Shown here: one piece after another, positions 37,685 through 45,724 of the stretch
How positions within the stretch are numbered: the stretch's first letter is position 1
Layout: each line of letters starts with the position of its first letter
DNA from: Rheinheimera sediminis
GTDB lineage: Bacteria; Pseudomonadota; Gammaproteobacteria; Enterobacterales; Alteromonadaceae
Assembly: GCF_004005375.1 (NCBI RefSeq)
Contig: NZ_RZUF01000015.1
Coordinates: 1-64,000 of the forward strand
Length of the DNA: 64,000 nucleotides
Direction: 5' to 3'
The notes under the pieces: model-generated
What the model saw: the letters and a program-made list of their open reading frames with translations, nothing else
What the model was told of the DNA's origin: nothing
Databases searched by the model: none
Position numbers and translations under genes: made by a program

Positions 37685-38763
37685 TGTTGGCTGTCCAGCA
37701 ATTTGTACTTTTTCATATAACCACGTAACTGATGATAGGTCAGATTGAGAGCTTCAGCGGTTTTCTTCTGATTAAACTGACAAGTTGCAAGTGCTTGTTT
37801 TATTAAATCCATTTCAAAGTTCTCTGACAATACTTTGAAATCCTGAGGTTGGTTAAAATCAAAAGCTGAAACGGCTTGCACTGCGCAGCGTTGATTATCG
37901 CTGCTTTGCTCTTGAATGGCTACCACCGCATGTTCTATTTGTGGTTTTCGATCTAAAGTACGAACTCTGGTTCTGGGTCGGAACGGCGATTCAAAAGGGT
38001 CTAACTGAATATGATGCACTGGAACATAAGGATTGTTGGTGCGATAGACGCTGCGCTCCACCACGTTTTTCAATTCCCGCACATTACCTGGCCATTCATG
38101 CTCCAGCAAAATACGTTTGGCTTTTTCACTAAAGCCGCTAAAGAGTTCAAAGCCCAGCTCACGCGCCATATTGACGGCAAAATGCTCCGCCAGCACCAGA
38201 ATATCTTCTCGTCTTTCTCTCATTGGCGGCAAAGTGATCACATCAAAAGCCAGCCGGTCAAGTAAGTCAGCCCTAAACTCGCCATGTTCGGCCATTGAAG
38301 GTAAATCTTCGTTGGTGGCACAAATTAAACGCACATCCACTTTCACTGAACGACTGCCACCAACCCGCTCAAATTCGCCGTATTCAATCACACGTAGCAA
38401 TTTTTCCTGCACCATGGCAGGTGTATTGGCTAATTCGTCCAGGAACAAGGTACCGCCATTGGCACGTTCAAAACGGCCTTCATGGCGTTTGGCTGCACCG
38501 GTAAAGGCTCCGGCTTCGTGGCCAAAGAGTTCACTCTCCAGCAAATTTTCGTTTAATGCGGCACAATTTAAGGTTAGATAATTTTGATCCCAGCGCTGAG
38601 AAAGGTAATGTAGACGCGCTGCTATCAGCTCCTTACCTGTGCCTCTTTCGCCTATGATCAATACAGGCTTGTGTAAAGGCGCGATTTGAGAAACCTGGTC
38701 CAACACGTTTAAAAAGCTGTTAGATTGGCCTATTAAATTATCTTGCTGAAAAGTTCTGCTCAT
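37681..38763 (-). CDS. pspF: Phage shock protein operon activator PspF
   Basis: A 360-residue sigma-54 enhancer-binding protein without a receiver domain. Walker A is GERGTGKE, the sigma-54 contact loop GAFTGA is intact, Walker B is GGTLFLDELA, and a Fis-type HTH closes the protein (QKKTAEALNLTYHQLRGYM). It activates pspA in membrane stress and is held inactive by PspA. It is divergent from pspA and overlaps sapA on its 3' side, so PspF levels and sap expression may share a promoter in 38764-38944. Confidence 0.93.
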   Translation of the reverse strand: MSRTFQQDNLIGQSNSFLNVLDQVSQIAPLHKPVLIIGERGTGKELIAARLHYLSQRWDQNYLTLNCAALNENLLESELFGHEAGAFTGAAKRHEGRFERANGGTLFLDELANTPAMVQEKLLRVIEYGEFERVGGSRSVKVDVRLICATNEDLPSMAEHGEFRADLLDRLAFDVITLPPMRERREDILVLAEHFAVNMARELGFELFSGFSEKAKRILLEHEWPGNVRELKNVVERSVYRTNNPYVPVHHIQLDPFESPFRPRTRVRTLDRKPQIEHAVVAIQEQSSDNQRCAVQAVSAFDFNQPQDFKVLSENFEMDLIKQALATCQFNQKKTAEALNLTYHQLRGYMKKYKLLDSQQ

Positions 38764-38819
38764 CTGAAGTCACGAAGTGGTGAAATTAACTAATAAGTAG
38801 TGTATTTCATAATTTGAAC

Positions 38820-38902
38820 TTGGCATAGCTTTTTTGTTTTTCAAATAAAATCTATATAAAACATATGTTTATTTTTTTTTGCAACTTGGCAAGAAACCTG
38901 AA
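38820..38902 (+). promoter_or_regulatory. Candidate sigma-54 promoter region of pspA
   Basis: Two TTGGCA -24-like boxes lie between pspF and pspA: TTGGCATAGCTTTTTTG at 38820-38836 and TTGGCAAGAAACCTGAA at 38886-38902. Both have a poor -12 (TTGC expected). pspA promoters are sigma-54-dependent in related bacteria, so one of these is likely used; I cannot say which. Confidence 0.4.
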
Positions 38903-38944
38903 TAAGTAATAGCGAATCCAATAAGTCATTTAGAGGTAAATAGT

Positions 38945-39613
38945 ATGGGTATCTTCTCTCGCTTTTCAGATATCGTAAATTCCAACATCAATGCTTTATT
39001 AGATAAAGCAGAGGATCCGGAAAAAATGGTTCGCCTGATTATTCAGGAAATGGAAGACACATTGGTTGAAGTACGCTCTACCTCTGCAAAAACTATTGCA
39101 GAGAAAAAAGAACTGCAACGACTAGTGTCAAAATTAGAAGCTGAAGTGGCCGACTGGCAGGCAAAAGCTGAACTGGCTTTAAGCAAAGAACGTGAAGACT
39201 TAGCTCGCGCTGCATTGGTTGAACGTCAAAAAGCTGCTGACCAGGCTGCGGCAGTCGCCGCCGACATCAGTCATTTAGACGAGCATGTCAGCAAGTTGCA
39301 GGATGAAGTTGGTCAGCTGCAGGACAAACTGGCAGATGCTAAAGCTCGTCAGAAAGCCATGCTGATGCGTCAAAAAACGGTATCTTCCCGTTTGGACGTA
39401 AAACGTACCTTAGACAGTACACGTTTAAATGATGCTATGTACAAGTTTGAACGTTATGAGCAAAAAATCGATTCACTGGAAGCTCAGGTTGAATCCTACG
39501 ATTTAGGTAAAAAAACCTTAAAAGATGAGTTTGCAGAACTGGCGTCATCTGACAAAATCGATAACGAACTGGCTGAATTAAAAGCTAAAATGTCTAAAAA
39601 AGATAACGCCTGA
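38945..39613 (+). CDS. pspA: Phage shock protein A
   Basis: A 222-residue PspA/IM30 (ESCRT-III-like) protein, long coiled coils throughout with the N-terminal amphipathic helix MGIFSRFSDIVNSNINALLD and the EDPEKMVRLIIQEMEDTL hallmark. It binds stressed membrane as oligomers and restrains PspF. AGAGGTAAA precedes the ATG. It is the first gene of pspABC-ycjXF. Confidence 0.95.
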   Translation: MGIFSRFSDIVNSNINALLDKAEDPEKMVRLIIQEMEDTLVEVRSTSAKTIAEKKELQRLVSKLEAEVADWQAKAELALSKEREDLARAALVERQKAADQAAAVAADISHLDEHVSKLQDEVGQLQDKLADAKARQKAMLMRQKTVSSRLDVKRTLDSTRLNDAMYKFERYEQKIDSLEAQVESYDLGKKTLKDEFAELASSDKIDNELAELKAKMSKKDNA

Positions 39614-39638
39614 TTATCAGGCGTTATAGGAGTTAAAG

Positions 39639-39875
39639 ATGGAAATAACGGACGTCATTGGTGTACCTTTTATCCTGTTCATGATTTTTGTCGCGCCGCT
39701 GTGGGTCTTTATGCACTACAGAAGCAAAAACAAAATTGGTGAAGGCTTGGGGGACAGTGAACTGGCTCAACTGAATGAGTTGTCCCATCGTGCCGAAAAA
39801 ATGGCCGACCGCATAAAAACGCTGGAAGCGATTTTAGATGCGGAGTCGCCGAAGTGGAGGGAGAAACATGACTAA
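39639..39875 (+). CDS. pspB: Phage shock protein B
   Basis: A 78-residue inner-membrane protein with one N-terminal helix (VPFILFMIFVAPLWVFMHY) and a cytoplasmic leucine-zipper-like helix. With PspC it senses membrane stress and releases PspF from PspA. The last codons overlap the pspC start by 8 bases. GGAG precedes the ATG. Confidence 0.92.
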   Translation: MEITDVIGVPFILFMIFVAPLWVFMHYRSKNKIGEGLGDSELAQLNELSHRAEKMADRIKTLEAILDAESPKWREKHD

Positions 39876-40278
39876 AATACGCAAAGAGCTGTTGCGGGAT
39901 GACCGCAACGGCAAACTGGCCGGGGTCTGTGCTGGTATTGCAGACTACTTCGGTTGGGAAGTGTGGTTAGTGCGGTTGATTGTGGTTACTTCAGTGTTAT
40001 TAGGTTTAGGTGGTTTGTTGCCTGTTTTGTACGTCGCGGCCTGGTTTATTCTTGAAAAAAAATCAGTGCATGAAGCAAAAAAAGGTATTACTGAGCCTGC
40101 TTACGATGAGCGGCCGGTGGAGGTGAAAACCCGAGTCTGGCAACGCGGTGAAGTGCCTAAGTCGGCCTTGCATCACTTAGTTAATCAGTTTAATAGTATG
40201 GAATTACGTTTACGCGACATGGAAACTCATGTTACCTCTGCCAAGTTTCAATTGAACAGAGAAATCAGCAAGTTATAG
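39868..40278 (+). CDS. pspC: Phage shock protein C
   Basis: 136 residues from ATG 39868 (MTKIRKELLRDDRNGKLAG), inside the end of pspB with GGAGGGA just upstream. The PspC domain has GVCAGIADYFGWEVWLVRL and one or two membrane helices; the rest is a charged helix. It works with PspB as the stress sensor. Confidence 0.92.
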   Translation: MTKIRKELLRDDRNGKLAGVCAGIADYFGWEVWLVRLIVVTSVLLGLGGLLPVLYVAAWFILEKKSVHEAKKGITEPAYDERPVEVKTRVWQRGEVPKSALHHLVNQFNSMELRLRDMETHVTSAKFQLNREISKL

Positions 40279-40327
40279 TCTTACTCGAGAGCGAGTCTGT
40301 CGAAAAGACGCCAACTAGGAACACTGC

Positions 40328-41707
40328 ATGGATTGGTTAAAAAAGGCGCGCTGGCATTCAGAACAATTGACACAGCGTGCCTTTCACCGTCAGCTCAGAC
40401 TGGGCGTGACCGGCTTAAGTGGTGCTGGAAAAACTGCACTGCTTACAGCCATAGTGCATCAGTTGACCCAAAGTCATAGCGCTCATTTACCATTTTTCTC
40501 CGTGATGCAAAAACGCTGGTTAGGGGCTTGCATTGATGACAATCAATTACCACAATTGCCTCGTTTTGGTTTTGAAAAAAACTTAAATTGCCTGCAGCAA
40601 CAGCCTGCTTGCTGGCCACCTTCGACTGTCGGCTGGAGTCAGTTGACTTTAGCTTTGCGTTATCAGAGCGAATCGAGTTTACGCGCCCGTTTTCAGGATT
40701 TTCAGGAAACTGAATTGGTGCTGGTGGATTATCCGGGTGAGTGGCTGCTGGATTTGCCTATGCTGCAACAAAGTTACCAGCAGTGGTGTGAACAAAGCTG
40801 GTTGTTGTTTGCTCAACCTCATAGGGCAGCCACAGCAGCTGCTTTTAAACATCGATTACAAGCCATTGATTTGAGTGATACTTCTGTGCTTTTTGTGCAG
40901 GAGCTGTGCAGCGAATACAGCAGCTTACTGCAGCAGTTCCGTGAAGTGGCTGGTGCTTATTTGAATCAACCAGGCCGATTATTGGTACCTGGTGAATTTG
41001 AAGGCACGCCTTTACTGCAACTCCTGCCTTTGTTGCCAGAACAGCTGGAACAAGGTGGCGCTCTGGTGGACTTGATGCAAAAGCACTTTGTCTGTTACCA
41101 AAGCCAGGTGATTGAGCCTTTTTACCGCCAGTACTTTTCAGGTTTAGACCGCCAGGTGGTGCTGGTTGATGTTTTGGGCGCACTGAATGCCGGTGAGTCT
41201 GCACTTTTAGAGCTGAAACAAAGTTTATTATTGATTTTACAGAGTTTTGATTACGGTCCTGAACACTGGCTGCGGCGTATTTTCAAACCCCGTATCAGCA
41301 AAGTACTATTTGCCGTCAGTAAAGCTGACCATGTCACGCCCGATCAGCATCAGGCGCTCACTTTGTTGTTGCAGCAGCTGCTATTGCAGCATCTGCAGAG
41401 CGTAAAGTTTCAACTTTGTCCTTACGAAGTGATGGCGATAGCTGCAATTAAGGCCAGCGAAGCAGGTTTTGTGAAGCACAATGCTCAGCAACAGCCTTGT
41501 TTAAGGGGGGTTAGTGCAGCAACGGGCGAAGCCTTGATTTATTATCCGGGCGACGTGCCACGTTACTGGCCAGATCATCAGCTTTTTACCGAACATCATT
41601 TTGAGTTTCAGTCATTGGCGCCTTTGCCATGGCCTAAGCAGCAAGTGCTGGGGCATATCCGTTTGGATCATCTGCTGGAGTACCTGTTAGGAGATAAACT
41701 GACATGA
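40328..41707 (+). CDS. ycjX: YcjX-family P-loop protein
   Basis: A 459-residue DUF463 GTPase-like protein. Walker A GLSGAGKT is at residues 29-36; VLVDYPGEWLLDLPML acts as a Walker-B-like segment, and AVSKADHV resembles the NKxD specificity motif. Function is unknown, but it is co-regulated with the psp genes in many gammaproteobacteria. It starts 49 bp after pspC and overlaps ycjF by 4 bases. Confidence 0.9.
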   Translation: MDWLKKARWHSEQLTQRAFHRQLRLGVTGLSGAGKTALLTAIVHQLTQSHSAHLPFFSVMQKRWLGACIDDNQLPQLPRFGFEKNLNCLQQQPACWPPSTVGWSQLTLALRYQSESSLRARFQDFQETELVLVDYPGEWLLDLPMLQQSYQQWCEQSWLLFAQPHRAATAAAFKHRLQAIDLSDTSVLFVQELCSEYSSLLQQFREVAGAYLNQPGRLLVPGEFEGTPLLQLLPLLPEQLEQGGALVDLMQKHFVCYQSQVIEPFYRQYFSGLDRQVVLVDVLGALNAGESALLELKQSLLLILQSFDYGPEHWLRRIFKPRISKVLFAVSKADHVTPDQHQALTLLLQQLLLQHLQSVKFQLCPYEVMAIAAIKASEAGFVKHNAQQQPCLRGVSAATGEALIYYPGDVPRYWPDHQLFTEHHFEFQSLAPLPWPKQQVLGHIRLDHLLEYLLGDKLT

Positions 41708-42717
41708 CAGATTTAAAGCAAGCCAAAAGCTTCAAAGCCGCCGACTTTATAGGCTCTGATACAGTTTCGGAACTGCCTATGGCAAAGGCTGTGCAGTTTG
41801 AACAGGCAGATTTTGTGGTTGAGCCACAAGTTGAACCAGAACAACCAAAGCGCAAGCCCTTTTCTGCACTGATGTGGGCTGGGATCAGTAGTTTTATGCT
41901 GTTAGTGGTTGTAGCTTTGTATAGCGTTGTGACGACCATCCAGCAGGCTTTTATAGCTCCAGGCATCAGTACTGTGCTCGAAGCCTTATTTTGCGCTGCT
42001 TTATTAACTTTAACCAGCTTGTTGCTAGCAAGGGAATGGCGCTTGTGGCGACGTTTAGCCAAAACCCGCATTTGGCAGCAAGCCCATCAGCGTATTCATG
42101 CCAGTGTTCAATACGGTGAAGCAGAACAGCTTTGTCTGGATATCGCTGCCGTTTTACCTGAATCAACAAAACAGGATGTGGCTGACTGGAAAGCGCAAAA
42201 AAAAGCAGAGCATAGCGATCGGGAGCTGCTGGATTTGTTTGAACTCAAAGTGTTGAGTAAAGCCGACGCCCAAGTGCGTCAGCATATACATCAAGCCTCC
42301 GCTGACGCCGCCATGGCCGTTGCCGTGAGTCCTTTTGCTTTGGCCGATATGCTTTTGGTGCTTTGGCGCACCAGTAAATTACTACGTCAAATGGCTGAAA
42401 CTTATGGCGCTTCTTTGGGACAGCTACGTAGTCTGATCCTGATTAAACATTTATTTGCTGCTTTGTTGTGGGCTGGCAGTTCAGAGCTAGCGCTGGATTT
42501 AGGGGCTGATGTAGTGGGCGCTGAACTGACCAGTAAACTGTCAATGCGGGCGGGGCAGGGGTTAATAGCCGGTATGCTGGTGGCTCGTTTAGGTTTAGCT
42601 GCACAGCAATTGCTACGCCCTTTGCCATTGGCGAAAAGTCAGAAACTAAGTTTGCTGGATTTAAGCAAAGCTTTAGTAGGGCGTTTGCTCGGTAAGCTTA
42701 CTCCTTTGTCAACTTAA
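41704..42717 (+). CDS. ycjF: YcjF-family inner-membrane protein (DUF697)
   Basis: 337 residues. Two membrane helices lie at about 56-105 (LMWAGISSFMLLVVVALYSV and EALFCAALLTLTSLLLA). The cytoplasmic part holds VSPFALADMLLVLWRTSKLL and a further hydrophobic stretch typical of DUF697. It is the end of the psp-ycj operon. The role is not established. Confidence 0.88.
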   Translation: MTDLKQAKSFKAADFIGSDTVSELPMAKAVQFEQADFVVEPQVEPEQPKRKPFSALMWAGISSFMLLVVVALYSVVTTIQQAFIAPGISTVLEALFCAALLTLTSLLLAREWRLWRRLAKTRIWQQAHQRIHASVQYGEAEQLCLDIAAVLPESTKQDVADWKAQKKAEHSDRELLDLFELKVLSKADAQVRQHIHQASADAAMAVAVSPFALADMLLVLWRTSKLLRQMAETYGASLGQLRSLILIKHLFAALLWAGSSELALDLGADVVGAELTSKLSMRAGQGLIAGMLVARLGLAAQQLLRPLPLAKSQKLSLLDLSKALVGRLLGKLTPLST

Positions 42718-42845
42718 CACTACATCCCCTCGTGTTTTTGCTAAAACTGACGGTGCTGCTTCAGACCGTCAGATGTCTATATGCCTTGTCGCTGATATAA
42801 CCTTTTGTTTAGATAAAATAAAAAAACGCATAATAAGTAAATACA

Positions 42846-42974
42846 TACCCAAAGTAACTGGTGCTGTAGCCAGTTGATCCTGCAGGTGCTGAGTTTACCC
42901 CAGCCCGTTGCACCATATCCTCACCATGATATGGAGTGCGGTCAACAATGCTGCAGCTTCTAATACGAAGGGTA
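42846..42974 (+). mobile_element. MITE in the leader of the methionine gamma-lyase gene
   Basis: A 129-bp element with ends TACCCAAAGTAACTGGTGCT and (reverse complement) TACCCTTCGTATTAGAAGCT, the same family as 451-574. The GTCAACAATGCTGCAGCTTC stretch matches the inner end of that copy. It is followed by TA at 42975-42976; the left flank has CA instead, so the duplication is decayed. It has no coding capacity. It ends only 18 bases before the start codon, so it lies inside the transcript leader unless a promoter arises within it. Confidence 0.7.
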
Positions 42975-42992
42975 TACAGCAACAGGTGTCCT

Positions 42993-44195
42993 ATGAGTAA
43001 GCAGTACAGTCATCCAGATACGGTATGTATCCATGCCGGAAAAACCGGTTTAAATCCACATGGCGCTTTAGCTACGCCTTTGTACCAGACCTCAACTTTT
43101 GTATTTGATAGTGCCGAACAAGGCGCAGCCCGTTTCGCTGGGGAGCAGCCTGGTTATATTTATACCAGATTAGGCAATCCAACCACACGAGAGCTGGAAC
43201 TGAAAGTTGCAGCCTTGGAAGGCATGGAAGATGCTGCAGCGACAGCCACGGGTATGGGCGCTGTAGCCGCTGCTACTATGGCCTTTTTACAACAAGGTGA
43301 TCACCTGATTGCCAGCAAAGCCATTTATGGCTGTAGCTTTGCGCTGTTTAATCATCAGTTTGCCCGCTATGGTATAGACGTCAGTTTTGTTGATATGACA
43401 GACCATAACGCCGTCAAACAAGCGCTAAAACCTAACACCAAAATGATTTTTGCGGAAACGCCAATTAACCCTACTTTGACCGTGCTGGATTTAGATTTCA
43501 TCGGTCAGTTTGCTCAGCAGCACCAATTGATCTCGGTGATCGATAACACCTTTCTGACCCCTTTACTGCAAAAGCCGGCGGACTATGGCATAGACCTGAT
43601 TTTGCACAGTGCCACCAAGTACCTGAACGGCCATGGTGATGTGGTGGCAGGTATTATAGTCGGCAGCACTGAGCGTATTACTCAGATTAAACTGACTACC
43701 TTAAAAGATATGGGCGCTACCATCAGCCCGCACGATGCCTGGCTGATTATCCGTGGTTTAAAAACCTTGTCGGTACGAATGGAAAGGCATTGTCAGAATG
43801 CGCAAAAAGTAGCGGAGTTCCTGGAAGCACATCCTGCAGTAGGCCAGGTGTATTATCCGGGGTTAAAATCGCATCCGGGTTATAAATTTATCGGCAAACA
43901 AATGAAAGCCGCTGGTGGTGTGTTGGCCTTTGAGCTGAATGGCAGCCTGGATGATGGCCGCTACTTTATTAATCAGTGTCAGTTACTAAGCCTTGCGGTC
44001 AGCCTTGGCGATGCCGAGTCGTTGATTCAGCATCCTGCTTCAATGACTCATAGTCCTTATACGTCAGAAGAGCGCCAAATGGCCGGTATCAGTGATGGCC
44101 TAATTCGTATTTCTGTCGGTCTTGAGCATGTCGAAGATATTATTGCTGATCTGGAGCAAGCTCTTGCCTTGATGTGCAAGCGGCAGCAGAGCTAA
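42993..44195 (+). CDS. megL: Methionine gamma-lyase
   Basis: A 400-residue PLP enzyme of the Cys/Met metabolism family, splitting methionine into methanethiol, 2-oxobutyrate and ammonia. The PLP lysine is in HSATKYLNGH (K209). YGCSFALF carries C114, the active-site cysteine typical of true methionine gamma-lyases and absent from cystathionine lyases. The YTRLGNPT motif is also present. I chose ATG 42993 (MSKQYSHPD), with AGGTG 6 bases upstream; an extension to 42936 would translate the MITE end. Confidence 0.88.
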   Translation: MSKQYSHPDTVCIHAGKTGLNPHGALATPLYQTSTFVFDSAEQGAARFAGEQPGYIYTRLGNPTTRELELKVAALEGMEDAAATATGMGAVAAATMAFLQQGDHLIASKAIYGCSFALFNHQFARYGIDVSFVDMTDHNAVKQALKPNTKMIFAETPINPTLTVLDLDFIGQFAQQHQLISVIDNTFLTPLLQKPADYGIDLILHSATKYLNGHGDVVAGIIVGSTERITQIKLTTLKDMGATISPHDAWLIIRGLKTLSVRMERHCQNAQKVAEFLEAHPAVGQVYYPGLKSHPGYKFIGKQMKAAGGVLAFELNGSLDDGRYFINQCQLLSLAVSLGDAESLIQHPASMTHSPYTSEERQMAGISDGLIRISVGLEHVEDIIADLEQALALMCKRQQS

Positions 44196-44204
44196 ACACT
44201 TTGT

Positions 44205-44222
44205 TGTAACCATAGCTTTACA
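44205..44222 (+). promoter_or_regulatory. TyrR box upstream of phhA
   Basis: TGTAAC-CATAGC-TTTACA fits the TyrR/PhhR consensus TGTAAA-N6-TTTACA with one mismatch. It lies 125 bp before phhA. It suggests that aromatic amino acids control phhAB through the TyrR encoded 1.3 kb downstream. Confidence 0.75.
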
Positions 44223-44228
44223 AAATCA

Positions 44229-44256
44229 GCAGAGTTGACGTGAACGTCAACTCTGC
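44229..44256. repeat. 13-bp palindrome before phhA
   Basis: GCAGAGTTGACGT and ACGTCAACTCTGC with a 2-base centre lie just after the TyrR box. It has no T-run. It might be the megL terminator stem or an operator. Confidence 0.55.
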
Positions 44257-44346
44257 CATGGGTTAACAGCCGTTGTCCAATCCTCTAGTATCGGCCCCAA
44301 CTAAAAGGTTGATAAAACCGCTATAAGATCGAAACAACAGGGTTCT

Positions 44347-45147
44347 ATGAGCAAATCAAGTAAATATGTATCGCATCAGTCGGATGAGAATGGCTTTATT
44401 CACTGGTCAACTGAAGAGCATCAAATCTGGTCTGAATTAATGCAGCGGCAGCTGTCCTGCATCGAAGGTAAGGCCTGTGATGAATACCTGGACGGACTGA
44501 AGAAGCTGAATTTGCCGCTGGATCGCATACCACAGCTGGCAGAAATTAATGCAGTATTGCAGCCAAGTACAGGCTGGAAAGTGACTGAAGTGCCAGCTTT
44601 GATTAGTTTTGACAGGTTTTTTCAGCTGTTAGCCAATAAAGAGTTCCCAGTTGCCACTTTTATCCGTAGTAGGGAGGAGTTTGATTACCTGCAGGAGCCG
44701 GATGTATTCCATGAAATATTTGGTCACTGTGCCATGCTGACTCATCCTGCTTTTGCTGAATTTACCCACACCTACGGTAAACTCGGCTTAGCGGCCAGCA
44801 AAGAAGATCGTGTGTACCTGGCGCGTCTGTACTGGTTCACTATCGAATTTGGCTTGTTAAACAGCAAAGATGGTTTGCGTATTTATGGCGGTGGCGTTTT
44901 ATCCTCACCAGGTGAAACTCAATACGCTATTGGATCGGACGCGCCAGAGCGTAAGGTCTTTGATGTTGTGGATGTACTGCGTACTCCTTACCGTATCGAC
45001 ATTATGCAGCCAGTGTATTTTATGATTAATTCAATTAACGATTTATTTGATGTATCCCAATTGGATTTGATGGCTATGGTCCAACAGGCTCGATCTCTGG
45101 GTTTACATGCACCTAAATTTCCGCCTAAAGAAAAAAAGGCAAGTTAA
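44347..45147 (+). CDS. phhA: Phenylalanine 4-hydroxylase
   Basis: A 266-residue monomer-type, pterin- and iron-dependent hydroxylase converting phenylalanine to tyrosine. The iron ligands are H122 and H127 in FHEIFGHCAM and E167 in WFTIEFGL. Bacterial length without the regulatory domain. phhB follows after a 27-bp gap and regenerates the pterin. It is the entry to the hpd-hmgA-fahA-maiA route further on. Confidence 0.96.
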   Translation: MSKSSKYVSHQSDENGFIHWSTEEHQIWSELMQRQLSCIEGKACDEYLDGLKKLNLPLDRIPQLAEINAVLQPSTGWKVTEVPALISFDRFFQLLANKEFPVATFIRSREEFDYLQEPDVFHEIFGHCAMLTHPAFAEFTHTYGKLGLAASKEDRVYLARLYWFTIEFGLLNSKDGLRIYGGGVLSSPGETQYAIGSDAPERKVFDVVDVLRTPYRIDIMQPVYFMINSINDLFDVSQLDLMAMVQQARSLGLHAPKFPPKEKKAS

Positions 45148-45174
45148 GCTTTGCCGATAACTGAGAACACACTG

Positions 45175-45516
45175 ATGTCTGAATTAAAACAAGCTAAATG
45201 TGAAGCCTGCCGTGCCGATGCACCCAAGGTATCTGATGAAGAACTAGCACAACTGATGCACCAGATCCCGGACTGGACCCCAGTGGCCCGTGATGGCATT
45301 TTGCAATTGGAGCGTGAGTTTAAATTTAAAAACTTTAAGCTGGCTTGGGCCTTTCACCAGAAAGTAGCGCAACTGGCTGAAGATGAAGGTCATCATCCGG
45401 CTTTGCTGTTGGAATGGGGCAAGCTCACTGTGACCTGGTGGTCGCATTCGATTAAAGGTCTGCATAAAAACGACTTTATTTGCGCCGCTAAAACAGACGC
45501 TTTGTTAGCTTTTTAA
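45175..45516 (+). CDS. phhB: Pterin-4a-carbinolamine dehydratase
   Basis: 113 residues from ATG 45175 ([15 protein letters not shown]). It dehydrates the 4a-hydroxytetrahydropterin made by PhhA. The motif [21 protein letters not shown] contains the catalytic His pair, and [16 protein letters not shown] is also typical. It forms one unit with phhA. Confidence 0.94.
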   Translation: MSELKQAKCEACRADAPKVSDEELAQLMHQIPDWTPVARDGILQLEREFKFKNFKLAWAFHQKVAQLAEDEGHHPALLLEWGKLTVTWWSHSIKGLHKNDFICAAKTDALLAF

Positions 45517-45633
45517 TACCTGCTATTTGAGGGATGGGCTTGTCCCATCCCGTCATTTCCCCAACACAGAGCCCTCCAGGTTCGCACCCTGCCTGTCGTG
45601 ACTATCCATGCTTTGCAGCTAGTGCAAAGGGGA

Positions 45634-45651
45634 TGTGCATATTTCTTTACA
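45634..45651 (+). promoter_or_regulatory. TyrR box upstream of tyrR
   Basis: TGTGCA-TATTTC-TTTACA matches the TyrR consensus in its right half and in the key TGT and ACA ends. It lies 74 bp before tyrR and suggests autoregulation. Confidence 0.65.
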
Positions 45652-45724
45652 AATAATACTGGTCTGCCCGAGTCTCTTTACCGTATCATGAAAACTAGGC
45701 AAAAGCATAAGGTGGTTTTGTATC

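Noticed and set aside
38117-38581. A 154-residue plus-strand reading frame inside pspF
   Set aside because: Antisense shadow of the conserved AAA+ region.
42846-42974. A SAM or other riboswitch before methionine gamma-lyase
   Set aside because: The terminal repeats and inner segment match the MITE in the RAYT gene, which explains the structure better.
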